A stretch of 23,348 nt of DNA, from assembly GCA_037445815.1 (NCBI GenBank), contig JBBIJV010000028.1, positions 1 to 23,348 of the forward strand, given 5' to 3'. The DNA is from FEN-1219 sp037445815. GTDB lineage: Bacteria; Pseudomonadota; Gammaproteobacteria; Steroidobacterales; Rariloculaceae. Under the pieces are notes generated by a model, which was not told where the DNA came from, did not search any database, and saw nothing but the letters and a program-made list of their open reading frames with translations. Shown here in pieces: positions 1 to 7,697 of this stretch. The first letter of the stretch is position 1. Each line of letters opens with the position of its first letter. The position numbers and the translations under genes are program-made.

Positions 1-1892
1 GAGGCGCCGCTCGCAGTCGCCGTAGCCGCCGCCGCAGGCGGCTCGGCCGGCGGCACCGCCGTCGTCAAGCGCTCGCTGTCGCGCTCGGCCGCGGGCGCAA
101 GCGTGCCGTCGAGGCCGAACAACCAGACGCTGTCACCCTTTGCCGTGCCGACGAGCGCGTTGCCGGCCGACAGCGCCACGACATATTGCTTGCCCTCGTG
201 CTCGAACGTGCTCGCCGGCGCGTTCATGCCGGCGCCCGTTTGAAACTCCCAGAGCTTGGCTCCCGTGTCCGAGTCGAGCGCGGTGAGCCGCCCGTCGTTG
301 CGGCCGACGAACACGAGGCCGCCGCCCGTCGCGAGCGAGCCGCTGTAGCACTGATCGGGCCAGCGATAGCGCCACGCGATCGTGTTCGTCGTGACGTCGA
401 CGGCCGCGAAGATGCCCGTCCGCGGCAGCGGCGCGAAGCCGACGACGCCGCCCAGGTACTCCTCGCCGTCCGGCGGGATCTCGTGGTCGCGGTCGCCGCC
501 GACGTAGTTGCCTACGACGTCGGACGCGCAGACGAACAAGAGTCGGCGCTCGGGATCGTACGAGCTCGGCGGCCAATTCGCGCCGCCGTACAAGCTCGGG
601 CTCACGATCGTGCCTGCGGAGCCGAAAAAGGGCGTGAAGATGCGGCCTTGGTTCACGAGCGCGAAGCCCTCGGGCGCGATCTCGACGTGCTGCGGCACGA
701 TGGCCTCGCCGAGCGGATACGGCTGCGTCGCGGCCGTCGCTTGGCGCGGCTCCTGCGGCACCGGGCGCTCCTCGATGCCGATCAGCGGCTCACCCGTCTC
801 GCGATCCAAGATGTAAGCCCAACCCGTCTTGCCGACTTGCGCCAGGCCCTTCCGCATGCGGCCGCCGATCGGAACATCGAACAGCACGACGGGATTCGGC
901 GCGTCGTAGTCCCAGATGTCGTGGTGCACCTCCTGGAAGTGCCAGCGGTAGCGCCCAGTCCGCGCCTCGAGCGCGACGATCGACGCCGAATACAGGTTGT
1001 CGCCGGCACGCACGGCGCCGTTGAAGTCGGGCCCCGGATTACCCGTGGAGAAATAGATCAGGCCGAGCTCCGGGTCGACGGCCGGCGTGTGCCACACCGT
1101 CGCGCCGCCGTGCGCCCAGACTTCGTTGTCTTGCGGCCACGTGTCGTGACCCGGCTCGCCGGGCCCCGGGATCGTGTAGAACGTCCAGACGAGCTTGCCG
1201 TCGTCGGCGTCGAAGGCCTTCACGCGCCCGCGCACGCCGATCTCGGCGCCCGAGAAACCCGTGATGACGAGGCCGTCGTAGTAGAGCGGCGCGCTCGTGA
1301 TCGAGAAGCCTTCCTGCCAGCGCTCGGCTTGAATCGACCAGAGCTCGCGCCCCGTCCGCGCCTCGAGCGCGACGATGCGGCCGTCGAGCAGGCCCGCGAA
1401 GATCTTGCCTTCGCCGATGCCGACGCCGCGGCTCGTCCAGCCGCAGCAGACCGACGTGATGCCGGGATCCAAGCTCGCGCGCCATTGCCAGAGCACGTCG
1501 CCCGTGTCGACGGAGAGCGCGAAGACGTCGTCGGCGCCCGTGATCACGTAAATCACGCCGTCGTGCACGATGGGCTGAGCCTCGCCCGAGTACTGCGGCC
1601 CCAAGCCTGAGCCGTTCAAGCGCGTGCGCCACACGCCTTTCAGCTCGGCCACGTTGGCTCGATCGATGAGCGCAAGCGGCGAGTAGCGCTGATTGAAGAG
1701 ATTGCCGCCGTTCGTCCGCCAGCCGTCGCGGGGCGGCGCCGTCAACGCGCGCGGGGCGAACTCGGAGTTGCGCTGCGCCAAAACCACAGGCGCCGTGGCC
1801 AAGGCCGCAACGCCGATCGCGCCGAAAAACGCGGCGCCCGCGGTTCGACGCGCGCGCCGCCGCGACGTCGATTGTATTTTTCCAACGTGCAT
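1..1892 (-). CDS. PQQ-dependent alcohol dehydrogenase (quinoprotein), 3'-truncated by window edge
   Basis: Reading leftwards from ATG at 1892, the frame stays open for 630 codons and leaves the window. The N-terminus has an Arg-rich region followed by a hydrophobic stretch ending PVVLAQ, a Sec signal peptide, so the product should be periplasmic. Hallmarks of the methanol/ethanol quinoprotein family are present: a vicinal disulphide pair Cys149-Cys150 (SVCCGWTS), SGAEIGVRG (Ca/PQQ ligand Glu region), STGNPGP, and RAGDNLY, whose Asp298 matches the catalytic base. EVHHDIWDYD follows, with repeated propeller motifs such as ALEARTGRELW. The last visible residues are an Ala/Pro-rich linker after GKQYVVALSAGNAL; in type II enzymes such a linker leads to a cytochrome c domain, but that part is outside the window. 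It should oxidise an alcohol and pass electrons to cytochrome c; the substrate cannot be read from sequence. It is divergent from the P450. Confidence 0.93.
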   Translation of the reverse strand, partial: MHVGKIQSTSRRRARRTAGAAFFGAIGVAALATAPVVLAQRNSEFAPRALTAPPRDGWRTNGGNLFNQRYSPLALIDRANVAELKGVWRTRLNGSGLGPQYSGEAQPIVHDGVIYVITGADDVFALSVDTGDVLWQWRASLDPGITSVCCGWTSRGVGIGEGKIFAGLLDGRIVALEARTGRELWSIQAERWQEGFSITSAPLYYDGLVITGFSGAEIGVRGRVKAFDADDGKLVWTFYTIPGPGEPGHDTWPQDNEVWAHGGATVWHTPAVDPELGLIYFSTGNPGPDFNGAVRAGDNLYSASIVALEARTGRYRWHFQEVHHDIWDYDAPNPVVLFDVPIGGRMRKGLAQVGKTGWAYILDRETGEPLIGIEERPVPQEPRQATAATQPYPLGEAIVPQHVEIAPEGFALVNQGRIFTPFFGSAGTIVSPSLYGGANWPPSSYDPERRLLFVCASDVVGNYVGGDRDHEIPPDGEEYLGGVVGFAPLPRTGIFAAVDVTTNTIAWRYRWPDQCYSGSLATGGGLVFVGRNDGRLTALDSDTGAKLWEFQTGAGMNAPASTFEHEGKQYVVALSAGNALVGTAKGDSVWLFGLDGTLAPAAERDSERLTTAVPPAEPPAAAATATASGA

Positions 1893-1920
1893 GAGCTTAA
1901 GCTTCCCCGCCCTCGGAGTG

Positions 1921-1940
1921 GCCGAAGTATACCTTTCGGC
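1921..1940. promoter_or_regulatory. candidate operator: inverted repeat GCCGAA-N8-TTCGGC
   Basis: A perfect 6-bp inverted repeat with an 8-bp centre lies in the divergent region between the quinoprotein and the P450. It covers the leftward -10 box (1926-1931) and directly abuts the rightward TTGACA (1941-1946). A dimeric regulator bound here could control both genes. No regulator gene lies nearby. The seen part is the repeat; the operator role is inferred. Confidence 0.4.
1926..1931 (-). promoter_or_regulatory. -10 box (TATACT) for the quinoprotein gene
   Basis: On the minus strand TATACT lies 33 bases before the ATG at 1892, giving a leader of about 25-30 bases. No good -35 hexamer sits 16-18 bases upstream, which suggests an activator-dependent or weak promoter. 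The box lies inside the inverted repeat 1921-1940. Confidence 0.4.
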
Positions 1941-1970
1941 TTGACACGAGCCGCATGCTGCGAATAAAAG
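1941..1970 (+). promoter_or_regulatory. sigma70-like promoter for the P450 operon
   Basis: A perfect -35 hexamer TTGACA (1941-1946) is followed after 18 bp by TAAAAG (1965-1970), which matches four of six -10 positions. It points to the P450 start at 2038, leaving a leader of about 60 bases. The AT-rich stretch is conspicuous in otherwise very GC-rich DNA. Confidence 0.5.
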
Positions 1971-2037
1971 ACGGCGATCGAGCAAAACAACGACAAGCGC
2001 TCGATACTCGGGGGGAGTTTGTTGCCGACCAAGACCT

Positions 2038-3441
2038 GTGCCGCCGCAAGGCGGCGCGCTGCCCAGGTTTCGCTTGGCCGCTGAGCCCGCAGCCGTCGCG
2101 CTTCGCGATGCTCCGGGGCCGCGGGGGTGGCCTTACGTCGGCTGCCTGAACGGGCTGTTGCGCAACCCGATGCAATTCTGGAGCGACATCGCGAACCGCT
2201 TCGGCGGCATCGCGCGCGTTCCGCTGATGAAGGGCCACACGGCCTACCTCGTGTCCGACCCGGACCTCCTTTACGAGCTGCTCGTCACGAACCGCCACAA
2301 GTACCGCAAGAACATCCGCTATCGCGCCGCCGTCGAGCTGTTCGGCCACGGCCTGCTGCTGAACGAAGGCGACGCCTGGAAGCGGCAGCGCCTGCTCAGC
2401 CAGCCGGCGTTCAAGGCCGACTACGTCGCAGCCCAAGTGCCGTGGATGGCCGAGCTAACGGCCAAGCAGCTCGAGCGCTGGACAGCGTACGTCGCCGAGC
2501 AGCGCGTTTGCGACGTCGACGCCGAATTCTTGCGCCTCTCGCAACTCTTGGCGGGCTACTACTTGATGGGCCCGGGATTCGAGCGCATCGCCGAGCGGTT
2601 CTTGAGCGCCGCCGTGGCGATCAAGGAAAACTGGCCGCGCCCGCCGCGCAGCGTCGCGCAGCTCTTACGCCGGCGCGGCGACGGCTGGACGAACGGGCTC
2701 GCCGACGCCGTGGCGGCCATCGACGCCTGTCTCTACGAATATCTCGCAGCCGAGCGCCGCAGCGATTTCGCGGGCGCCGGCCTCGTGAAGCTGCTCGTCG
2801 ACGGCAGCCGTGCGCAACGAGACGAGTTCGACGATCGATCGCTGCGCGATCAGCTGCTCACGGTGTTTTTCGCGGGCCACGAGACGACGGCTACCTCGCT
2901 GTCGTGGATCCACTATCTGCTCGACGAGCACCCGGACGTGCGCGCGAAGCTGCGTGGCGAAGTGGACTGCGTGCTCGCCCGACGAATGCCGACGAGCACC
3001 GATCTCGACGCGCTCGTGTACACCGAGCAAGTCATCAACGAGACGCTGCGTCTCTACTCGCCGATTCACTCGATCTCGCGAGTGGCGCTCGTCGAACACA
3101 CGATCGGCGGTTATCGCATCCCGGCCGGCGCCACGATTTACGTTTCGCTGTACGCGACGCACCGCTTGAAGAGGCTGTGGCCGGAGCCGCACCGCTTCGA
3201 TCCCGACCGCTTCACGCCGGAACAGGTCGCGCAAAGACCGCGCTTCGCGTTCATCCCGTTCGCGGCCGGTCACCGCAACTGCATAGGCGGCAGCACGGCG
3301 ATGGCCGAGCTGAAGCTCGCCGTCGCGATGATTGCGCAGCGCTACGAGCTCAGCCTGGCGCCGGGCCAACGCGTCGAAGGCGCGGCCGGCACCACGATGC
3401 ACCCGCGCTATGGCATGAACATGCGCATCCGGGCAATCTAG
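2038..3441 (+). CDS. cytochrome P450 monooxygenase
   Basis: Haem-thiolate monooxygenase, 467 aa, the usual length for a soluble bacterial P450. Visible motifs: proline-rich hinge PGPRGWPYVG near residue 26, I-helix AGHETT at 279-284 (oxygen activation), K-helix E335-x-x-R338 (NETLR), FDPDRF, and the haem loop FAAGHRNCIGG with axial ligand Cys415. No membrane anchor is evident. The start is taken as GTG at 2038, the first start codon after the upstream in-frame stop at 1942; no ATG precedes the conserved region in this frame. The AGHETT/PFAAGHRNCIGG pattern is that of fatty-acid/terpenoid-hydroxylating CYP4- or CYP102-like families, but the substrate is unknown. No ferredoxin or reductase gene is adjacent, so redox partners must be encoded elsewhere. 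A methyltransferase starts 6 bases after the stop, almost certainly cotranscribed. Confidence 0.95.
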   Translation: MPPQGGALPRFRLAAEPAAVALRDAPGPRGWPYVGCLNGLLRNPMQFWSDIANRFGGIARVPLMKGHTAYLVSDPDLLYELLVTNRHKYRKNIRYRAAVELFGHGLLLNEGDAWKRQRLLSQPAFKADYVAAQVPWMAELTAKQLERWTAYVAEQRVCDVDAEFLRLSQLLAGYYLMGPGFERIAERFLSAAVAIKENWPRPPRSVAQLLRRRGDGWTNGLADAVAAIDACLYEYLAAERRSDFAGAGLVKLLVDGSRAQRDEFDDRSLRDQLLTVFFAGHETTATSLSWIHYLLDEHPDVRAKLRGEVDCVLARRMPTSTDLDALVYTEQVINETLRLYSPIHSISRVALVEHTIGGYRIPAGATIYVSLYATHRLKRLWPEPHRFDPDRFTPEQVAQRPRFAFIPFAAGHRNCIGGSTAMAELKLAVAMIAQRYELSLAPGQRVEGAAGTTMHPRYGMNMRIRAI

Positions 3442-3447
3442 CGAACC

Positions 3448-4212
3448 ATGAGCAACCCCAAGCCTTCGGCCACGTTGAAGCACGGCGAGTACTACGACCG
3501 CGCGGCCGACGCGGTTCCCGAGCTAACGGTGCTCAACTACGGCTTCAGCAGCGATCCGGAGAACAGCGTCATCGCCGGCGACGAGCCCGAGTTCTATTGC
3601 CTGCGGCTCTACGAGCACACGGTGCGCGACACGCCGCTCGCGGGCCGCGACGTGCTCGAGGTGAGCTGCGGGCGCGGCGGCGGCGCGAGCTTCGTGAGCC
3701 GCACGTTCGCGCCGCGCCGCTACGTCGGCGTGGATTTGAGCGCCGAGAACATCCGCCTCGCGCGCGAGCGGGCGGCGCGCGACGGCCTCACGTTCGCGAC
3801 GGGTCGCGCCGAGCAGCTCGATTTGCCGGACGCGTCGTTCGACGTCGTCATCAACATCGAGGCATCGCACCTTTACGACGACCGCGGCAAGTTTTTCGCG
3901 GAAGCCGCGCGCGTGCTCAAGCCCGGCGGCTACTTTTGCTACACGGACGGCTGCTGGGCCGACGACGATTGCACCGAGGACTTGCTCGACGCCGGCTTCG
4001 AGCTGCTCGAGCGGCTCGAGATCACGAGCAACGTCCTGCACGCGCTGCGCAAGGACAGCGCGCGCCGCGAGGCGTTGTTCGACGCGATGAGAAATCGCGA
4101 CCTGCGCGAGGAGTACAAGCACTGGGGCGGCGTCGTCGGCTACCGCGCGTATAACCGCTTCGCGGCCGGGCAGACGCGCTACTTCTCGCACCGGCTGCGC
4201 AAGCCGGGCTGA
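3448..4212 (+). CDS. class I SAM-dependent methyltransferase
   Basis: A 254-aa Rossmann-fold methyltransferase. Motif I is seen as VLEVSCGRGGG (residues 69-79), the acidic ribose-binding residue is Asp96 in YVGVDLS, and FDVVINIEASHLY and LKPGGYFCYTD follow as post-I motifs. The N-terminal YYDRAAD...LNYGF pattern recalls natural-product and mycobacterial lipid O-methyltransferases (phthiotriol/rifamycin type), so the acceptor may be a hydroxyl on a lipid, polyketide or terpenoid. That is inferred from family likeness only. The gene starts 6 bases downstream of the P450 stop, suggesting that hydroxylation by the P450 is followed by methylation. Its stop and that of the convergent acetyltransferase are only 5 bases apart, with no room for a separate terminator. 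Confidence 0.9.
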   Translation: MSNPKPSATLKHGEYYDRAADAVPELTVLNYGFSSDPENSVIAGDEPEFYCLRLYEHTVRDTPLAGRDVLEVSCGRGGGASFVSRTFAPRRYVGVDLSAENIRLARERAARDGLTFATGRAEQLDLPDASFDVVINIEASHLYDDRGKFFAEAARVLKPGGYFCYTDGCWADDDCTEDLLDAGFELLERLEITSNVLHALRKDSARREALFDAMRNRDLREEYKHWGGVVGYRAYNRFAAGQTRYFSHRLRKPG

Positions 4213-4217
4213 GCCCG

Positions 4218-5030
4218 TCAGCCGGCGCGAAGCACGCGCTCGAGCGCCGCGTCGGTTTCGCTGCCGGCGGGCACGGCGATACCGAAAGTCTGCTCGAGCA
4301 CGGCGCGCAGCTCCGCGGCGTCGGCGATGCGCCGCTGCTCGCTCGGGCCGCCCAAGCGGTGGACGCTCAAGTTGCCGTCGAGCAGCCCGAACCGGCGGTC
4401 CGGCGCTACGCGCGCGGCGATGAGCCTGCTGTGAAACGGCGAGTCGGCGTGGCTCATCACGTAGTGATTCAACACGTCGATGTCGACGTCCTGCTGCTCC
4501 TGCAAGTCGAAGCGGTAGAGGCGCTTCCACTGGCCCAGGACCCGTGCCTCGAGCGCGAGCTCGGGCTCGCCCGCGACGACGCGGAACCTCTCGTGCGGCG
4601 TCTCCTGCTCGACGCCCGGCGCGAGCTCGATCGGGCCGGTGGGCGTGAGGCCGCCGAAGCCGACGTCGCAGAGGAAGCGCCGCCCGCCCACCGTGACGAG
4701 CAGCACCATGTGCGACCGCGGGCGCGGCTCGCCCGCGGGCCGCTCCCAGACGACGCGGGCCGCGAGCGCAACGACGTCGAAACCGAGGCGTGTCAGCACG
4801 TGCTTGAGCAACAGGTTCTGCTCGAAGCAGTAGCCGCCGCGCCTGCCACGCACGAGCTTGCGCTCGAGCGACTCGAGGTCGAGCCGCACGGGCGTGCCGG
4901 ACAGCGTGTCGAGATTTTCGAACGCAATCGCGAGCGGATGCCTGCGCTGAAGCTCGCGCAGCGTCTCGAGCGTCGGAGCGCGCGGCCCGTCGTAGCCGAT
5001 GCGCGCGAAATAGGAATCGATATCGAGCAT
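4218..5030 (-). CDS. nat: arylamine N-acetyltransferase
   Basis: A 270-aa cytosolic acetyl-CoA-dependent acetyltransferase of the NAT family (usual length 250-290). The Cys-His-Asp triad is complete: Cys68 in RRGGYCFEQN, His107 in RSHMVLLV and Asp122 in CDVGFGG. The N-terminal YFARIGYDG and AIAFENLD are also family signatures. NATs acetylate arylamines, hydrazines and arylhydroxylamines; related enzymes act in amide formation during polyketide assembly, so a link to the neighbouring P450/methyltransferase is possible but unproven. The ATG at 5030 gives a family-typical N-terminus (MLDIDSYFARIG). It converges on the methyltransferase and is divergent from the NUDIX gene across 44 bases. Confidence 0.96.
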   Translation of the reverse strand: MLDIDSYFARIGYDGPRAPTLETLRELQRRHPLAIAFENLDTLSGTPVRLDLESLERKLVRGRRGGYCFEQNLLLKHVLTRLGFDVVALAARVVWERPAGEPRPRSHMVLLVTVGGRRFLCDVGFGGLTPTGPIELAPGVEQETPHERFRVVAGEPELALEARVLGQWKRLYRFDLQEQQDVDIDVLNHYVMSHADSPFHSRLIAARVAPDRRFGLLDGNLSVHRLGGPSEQRRIADAAELRAVLEQTFGIAVPAGSETDAALERVLRAG

Positions 5031-5060
5031 TCATCCAACCGTCGGCCGTCGCAAGCTGAC

Positions 5061-5066
5061 TATACT
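5061..5066 (+). promoter_or_regulatory. -10 box (TATACT) close to the NUDIX start
   Basis: TATACT ends only 8 bases before the ATG at 5075. Transcription would begin at or within a base or two of the start codon, implying a leaderless or nearly leaderless mRNA; no Shine-Dalgarno sequence is present either. No convincing -35 box is seen. Confidence 0.35.
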
Positions 5067-5074
5067 TCAGCGCG

Positions 5075-5608
5075 ATGTCGGATTCGGCTTATCGCTACTG
5101 CCCGGCCTGCCGCACCGAGCTCGTCACGGCGGAGCGCGGCGGGCAGACGCGCCTCGCTTGCCCACAATGCCACTTCGTGCACTGGCGCAACCCCGTGCCG
5201 GTCGTCGCGGCCGTCGCGGAGCGCGCGGGCCGCGTCATCCTCGTGCACAGCCTGGGCCGCCCGCCGCACTGGTACGGCCTCGTCGCCGGCTTCCTCGAGC
5301 GCGGCGAGCATCCCGAGGCAGCGATCCTGCGAGAGGTCGAGGAGGAGCTCGGCTTGCCCGGCCGCCTTGCAGGCACGATCGGCATCTATCCGTTCGAGCG
5401 CCTGAATCAGATCATCTTCGCGTATCACGTGCTGGTCGCGGACGGGCCGATCAAGCTCGCGGCCGACGAGCTCGACGACTACAAGGAAGTACCGCTCGAG
5501 AAGCTCAGGCCCTGGCGCCAAGGCACGGGGCCGGCGCTGCGCGATTGGCTGGTCGCGCGCGGCTTCGATCCGCCCATTGTCGACTTCGGCACACCGCTCG
5601 AGCCGTAG
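5075..5608 (+). CDS. zinc-ribbon NUDIX hydrolase
   Basis: A 177-aa protein with an N-terminal four-cysteine zinc ribbon (Cys9/Cys12 and Cys29/Cys32, CPAC...CPQC) followed by a complete Nudix box G-x5-E-x7-REVEEELGL at residues 72-94, which binds divalent metal and cleaves nucleoside-diphosphate-X bonds. The layout resembles the NudC NAD pyrophosphatase group, but the SQPWPFPxS signature that defines NudC is absent (IGIYPFERLNQ in its place). NAD(H) specificity should therefore not be assumed; an ADP-ribose or nucleotide-sugar substrate is equally possible. Monocistronic by position. Confidence 0.93.
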   Translation: MSDSAYRYCPACRTELVTAERGGQTRLACPQCHFVHWRNPVPVVAAVAERAGRVILVHSLGRPPHWYGLVAGFLERGEHPEAAILREVEEELGLPGRLAGTIGIYPFERLNQIIFAYHVLVADGPIKLAADELDDYKEVPLEKLRPWRQGTGPALRDWLVARGFDPPIVDFGTPLEP

Positions 5609-5765
5609 CGCATCGCTCGAGGACGATTCCCCAGCGCGCTCGCCAAGCTCGTCGGGCGCCGGTCACGCCGTGCCGCCATTGGCGAGCCGGCCCTTGTCGT
5701 TCCACGCGATGGCGGGTTATCTCGGGCCGCGCGCAGGACCGACGTTTCGAGCTCGGCTTGCGGTC

Positions 5766-5783
5766 TAGCGCGGCGGCGCGCTA
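5766..5783 (-). terminator. hairpin after the lipoprotein gene
   Basis: TAGCGCG-GCGG-CGCGCTA is a perfect 7-bp stem with a 4-base loop, located 10 bases beyond the stop of the leftward lipoprotein gene. No T-run follows, so it may act as a weak or Rho-assisted terminator or an mRNA-end stabiliser. Confidence 0.35.
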
Positions 5784-5792
5784 AACGGTGCG

Positions 5793-6713
5793 CTAACGGT
5801 CGTCGTCGTCCGTGAACGTGAAGTTCCGAAACTGCGACGTGCCTTCGTCGGTCCGCTCGATGGCGTTGTTCGGATTTTCGCCGCAGTGCCAGTAGTCGAT
5901 GCGCAAGTAGCCGTCGGGATTCGGCACTTGCTTGTACGTCTGTTGCGTGTACCACGGCTCCTCGAGGACCACGGGATCGTAGATCCAGACGTCGGCGATC
6001 ACGGTCGTCGGATCCGTCTTGCGCCAGACTTCGACGGCCTCGAGCGCCTCCGAGTACTGCGGATCGTTGCGGTGAAAAATGCCGGCCTTCACTTGCGACG
6101 TGTGGATCACGAGCGTGTGGCCGGCCCAGAAGCCTATCGAGTCGCCATAGTCGAGCGGATACGCGTCGGCCGGCGACGGATGATCGCGGCCGTCGGTGTA
6201 GATGCGCCGCATGTTGTTGACGGTCTCGGAGAAGAGCCACGTCTGCTCCGGTCTCACGATGAGCTCGCGCAAGAACGGAATCACGAGCCAGCGCGGAAAG
6301 CCGGGCGGGCTGCAATCGCTGATCGGATCGTATTCGATACCCTGCGCCGACAGCTCGCGGCGGCGCGTGAGCTCGGCGAGCGGCTCGGGCCTGAGCTTCG
6401 CGGTCGTCAGCACGCCGGCGGGCTGTTCGGGATCGAACAGCGGCGGGCCCACGCGTTGCCAAAACCCCGTCCAGTCGGGCATGTCGTCGAGCGACAGCGG
6501 CGCGCCACCGTTCGCGCGCGCCTTGAGCGCCGCGTAGAGCTCGGCCGCCGTTGCGTGTTGCAGACCGAGCGCGACCTTCCCCTCGCGCTCCGCGGGAACG
6601 AGCTCGGAGGGCGCGGCCCGTGCCGCGCTTTGCGCCGCCGGAGGCGCCGCTTCGGGCGCGCACGCCGCGAGCGCGAGCGCGGCGGTCAATGCCAGTGGCG
6701 GCCTCGCGCGCAT
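5793..6713 (-). CDS. lipoprotein of unknown function, paralogue A of a tandem pair
   Basis: Function not recognised. The start is placed at ATG 6713 because AGGAG lies 5 bases upstream and this avoids overlap with the preceding gene (stop at 6721, 7 bases away); an in-frame ATG at 6758 would overlap it. The product is 306 aa with a lipoprotein signal ending LAAC (Cys18), so a lipid-anchored envelope protein is expected. Conserved blocks shared with its upstream neighbour include ANGGxxL, DWTGxxxR, PPGxPRW, RRIYTDGRDH, GDSIGFW, LVIHT, a D-x-W-C/H-x-E-N-x-N segment and a C-terminal SQFRNFTFTD. The GDSIGFW...LVIHT pattern occurs in uncharacterised secreted proteins of proteobacteria and acidobacteria, often near oxidoreductases. 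Probably cotranscribed with paralogue B. Confidence 0.85.
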   Translation of the reverse strand: MRARPPLALTAALALAACAPEAAPPAAQSAARAAPSELVPAEREGKVALGLQHATAAELYAALKARANGGAPLSLDDMPDWTGFWQRVGPPLFDPEQPAGVLTTAKLRPEPLAELTRRRELSAQGIEYDPISDCSPPGFPRWLVIPFLRELIVRPEQTWLFSETVNNMRRIYTDGRDHPSPADAYPLDYGDSIGFWAGHTLVIHTSQVKAGIFHRNDPQYSEALEAVEVWRKTDPTTVIADVWIYDPVVLEEPWYTQQTYKQVPNPDGYLRIDYWHCGENPNNAIERTDEGTSQFRNFTFTDDDDR

Positions 6714-6720
6714 ATCGCTC

Positions 6721-7641
6721 CTACTTTGCGTCGTCCTTGTCCGTGAACGTGAAATCACGGAACTGCGACGAGCCGTCCTCCGTTTGAATGACGGTGTTGT
6801 TCTGGTTCTCGGCGCAGTCCCAGTAGTGAATGCGCAAGAGCTTGTCGTCGTTCGTGAGCTTCAGGTAGGTGTGCTTGGCGTACCAAGGCTCGAGGAGGGC
6901 CGGCGGATCGTAGACCCAAATGTGCGCAACCAGCGTCTTGTGGTCGACCTTCTCCCAGATCTCGACGGTCTCGACTTGCTCCGTGTACTCGGGCTGCGTG
7001 CGCTGATATTGCCCGGACCTCAGCGAGTTCGTGTGGATCACGAGCTTGCCGCCGTCCCAGAAGCCGATCGAGTCGCCGTTCCAGAGCGGATAGCGATCGG
7101 CTTCGGGAAGATGATCGCGGCCGTCGGTATAGATGCGGCGGATGTCGTTGACCATCTCGTTGATGAGCCAGGTCTGGTCCGGCGTCACGACGAACTCGCG
7201 CAAGAAAGGCTCCGTCATCCAGCGCGGATGGCCCGGCGGGGCGCAGTTGCTCAAGTTGTCGAACTCGATGCCCTTCTCGATGTTGTCGAGCTTGGCGATG
7301 AGCCGGCGCTCGAACTCCGGCGTCAGCTTGGCCGTCGGCATGCGGCTGCGCCCCTGGTCCTGATCGAAGTTGAACAGGACGCCGCTGCGCGAGTAGATGC
7401 CCGTCCAATCGGGCAGACGCGCGGGATTCAAGCGTTGGCCGCCGTTCGCCTGCGCTTCGAAGGCTTTATAGAGATCCCATGCCGTGCGATGCTGCTTGCC
7501 GAGCTCGATCAGCGCGGCCTTCTCGGAGGGCAGCTCGATCGCTGCGAAGCTGGCGGCGGACGCCAGCACGCCGATTACGGCGACGGCGGCAAGGGGCTTG
7601 AACCGCCGGCACGAAGAACAACGGCGAACGTTGGCAAGCAT
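6721..7641 (-). CDS. secreted protein of unknown function, paralogue B of a tandem pair
   Basis: Function not recognised. ATG 7641 is preferred over the in-frame ATG at 7674 because GAGAGGA precedes it at a good distance. The product is 306 aa, the same length as paralogue A. It has a long signal peptide (basic, Cys-containing n-region, then LAAVAVIGVLASAASFA) without a lipobox, so it is probably soluble in the periplasm while its sister is lipid-anchored. It shares DWTGIYSR, NCAPPGHPRW, RRIYTDGRDH, GDSIGFWDG, KLVIHTNS, IHYWDCAENQNN and SSQFRDFTFTD with the sister. First gene of a two-gene unit, divergent by 56 bases from the SSS symporter, so the two sides may share regulation. Confidence 0.86.
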   Translation of the reverse strand: MLANVRRCSSCRRFKPLAAVAVIGVLASAASFAAIELPSEKAALIELGKQHRTAWDLYKAFEAQANGGQRLNPARLPDWTGIYSRSGVLFNFDQDQGRSRMPTAKLTPEFERRLIAKLDNIEKGIEFDNLSNCAPPGHPRWMTEPFLREFVVTPDQTWLINEMVNDIRRIYTDGRDHLPEADRYPLWNGDSIGFWDGGKLVIHTNSLRSGQYQRTQPEYTEQVETVEIWEKVDHKTLVAHIWVYDPPALLEPWYAKHTYLKLTNDDKLLRIHYWDCAENQNNTVIQTEDGSSQFRDFTFTDKDDAK

Positions 7642-7697
7642 GGTTTCCTCTCGACGCGACTTGCGCGTGAGCACACGCTAAACCGGGCCCGGACGGC

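Noticed and set aside
186..1610. Long plus-strand open frame (474 codons) opposite the first quinoprotein
   Set aside because: Arg/Ala/Asp-rich shadow of the minus-strand gene with no family motifs; the opposite frame carries the Cys-Cys pair and catalytic Asp.
5075..5608. Naming the NUDIX gene nudC
   Set aside because: The zinc ribbon fits, but the NudC signature after the Nudix box is absent.
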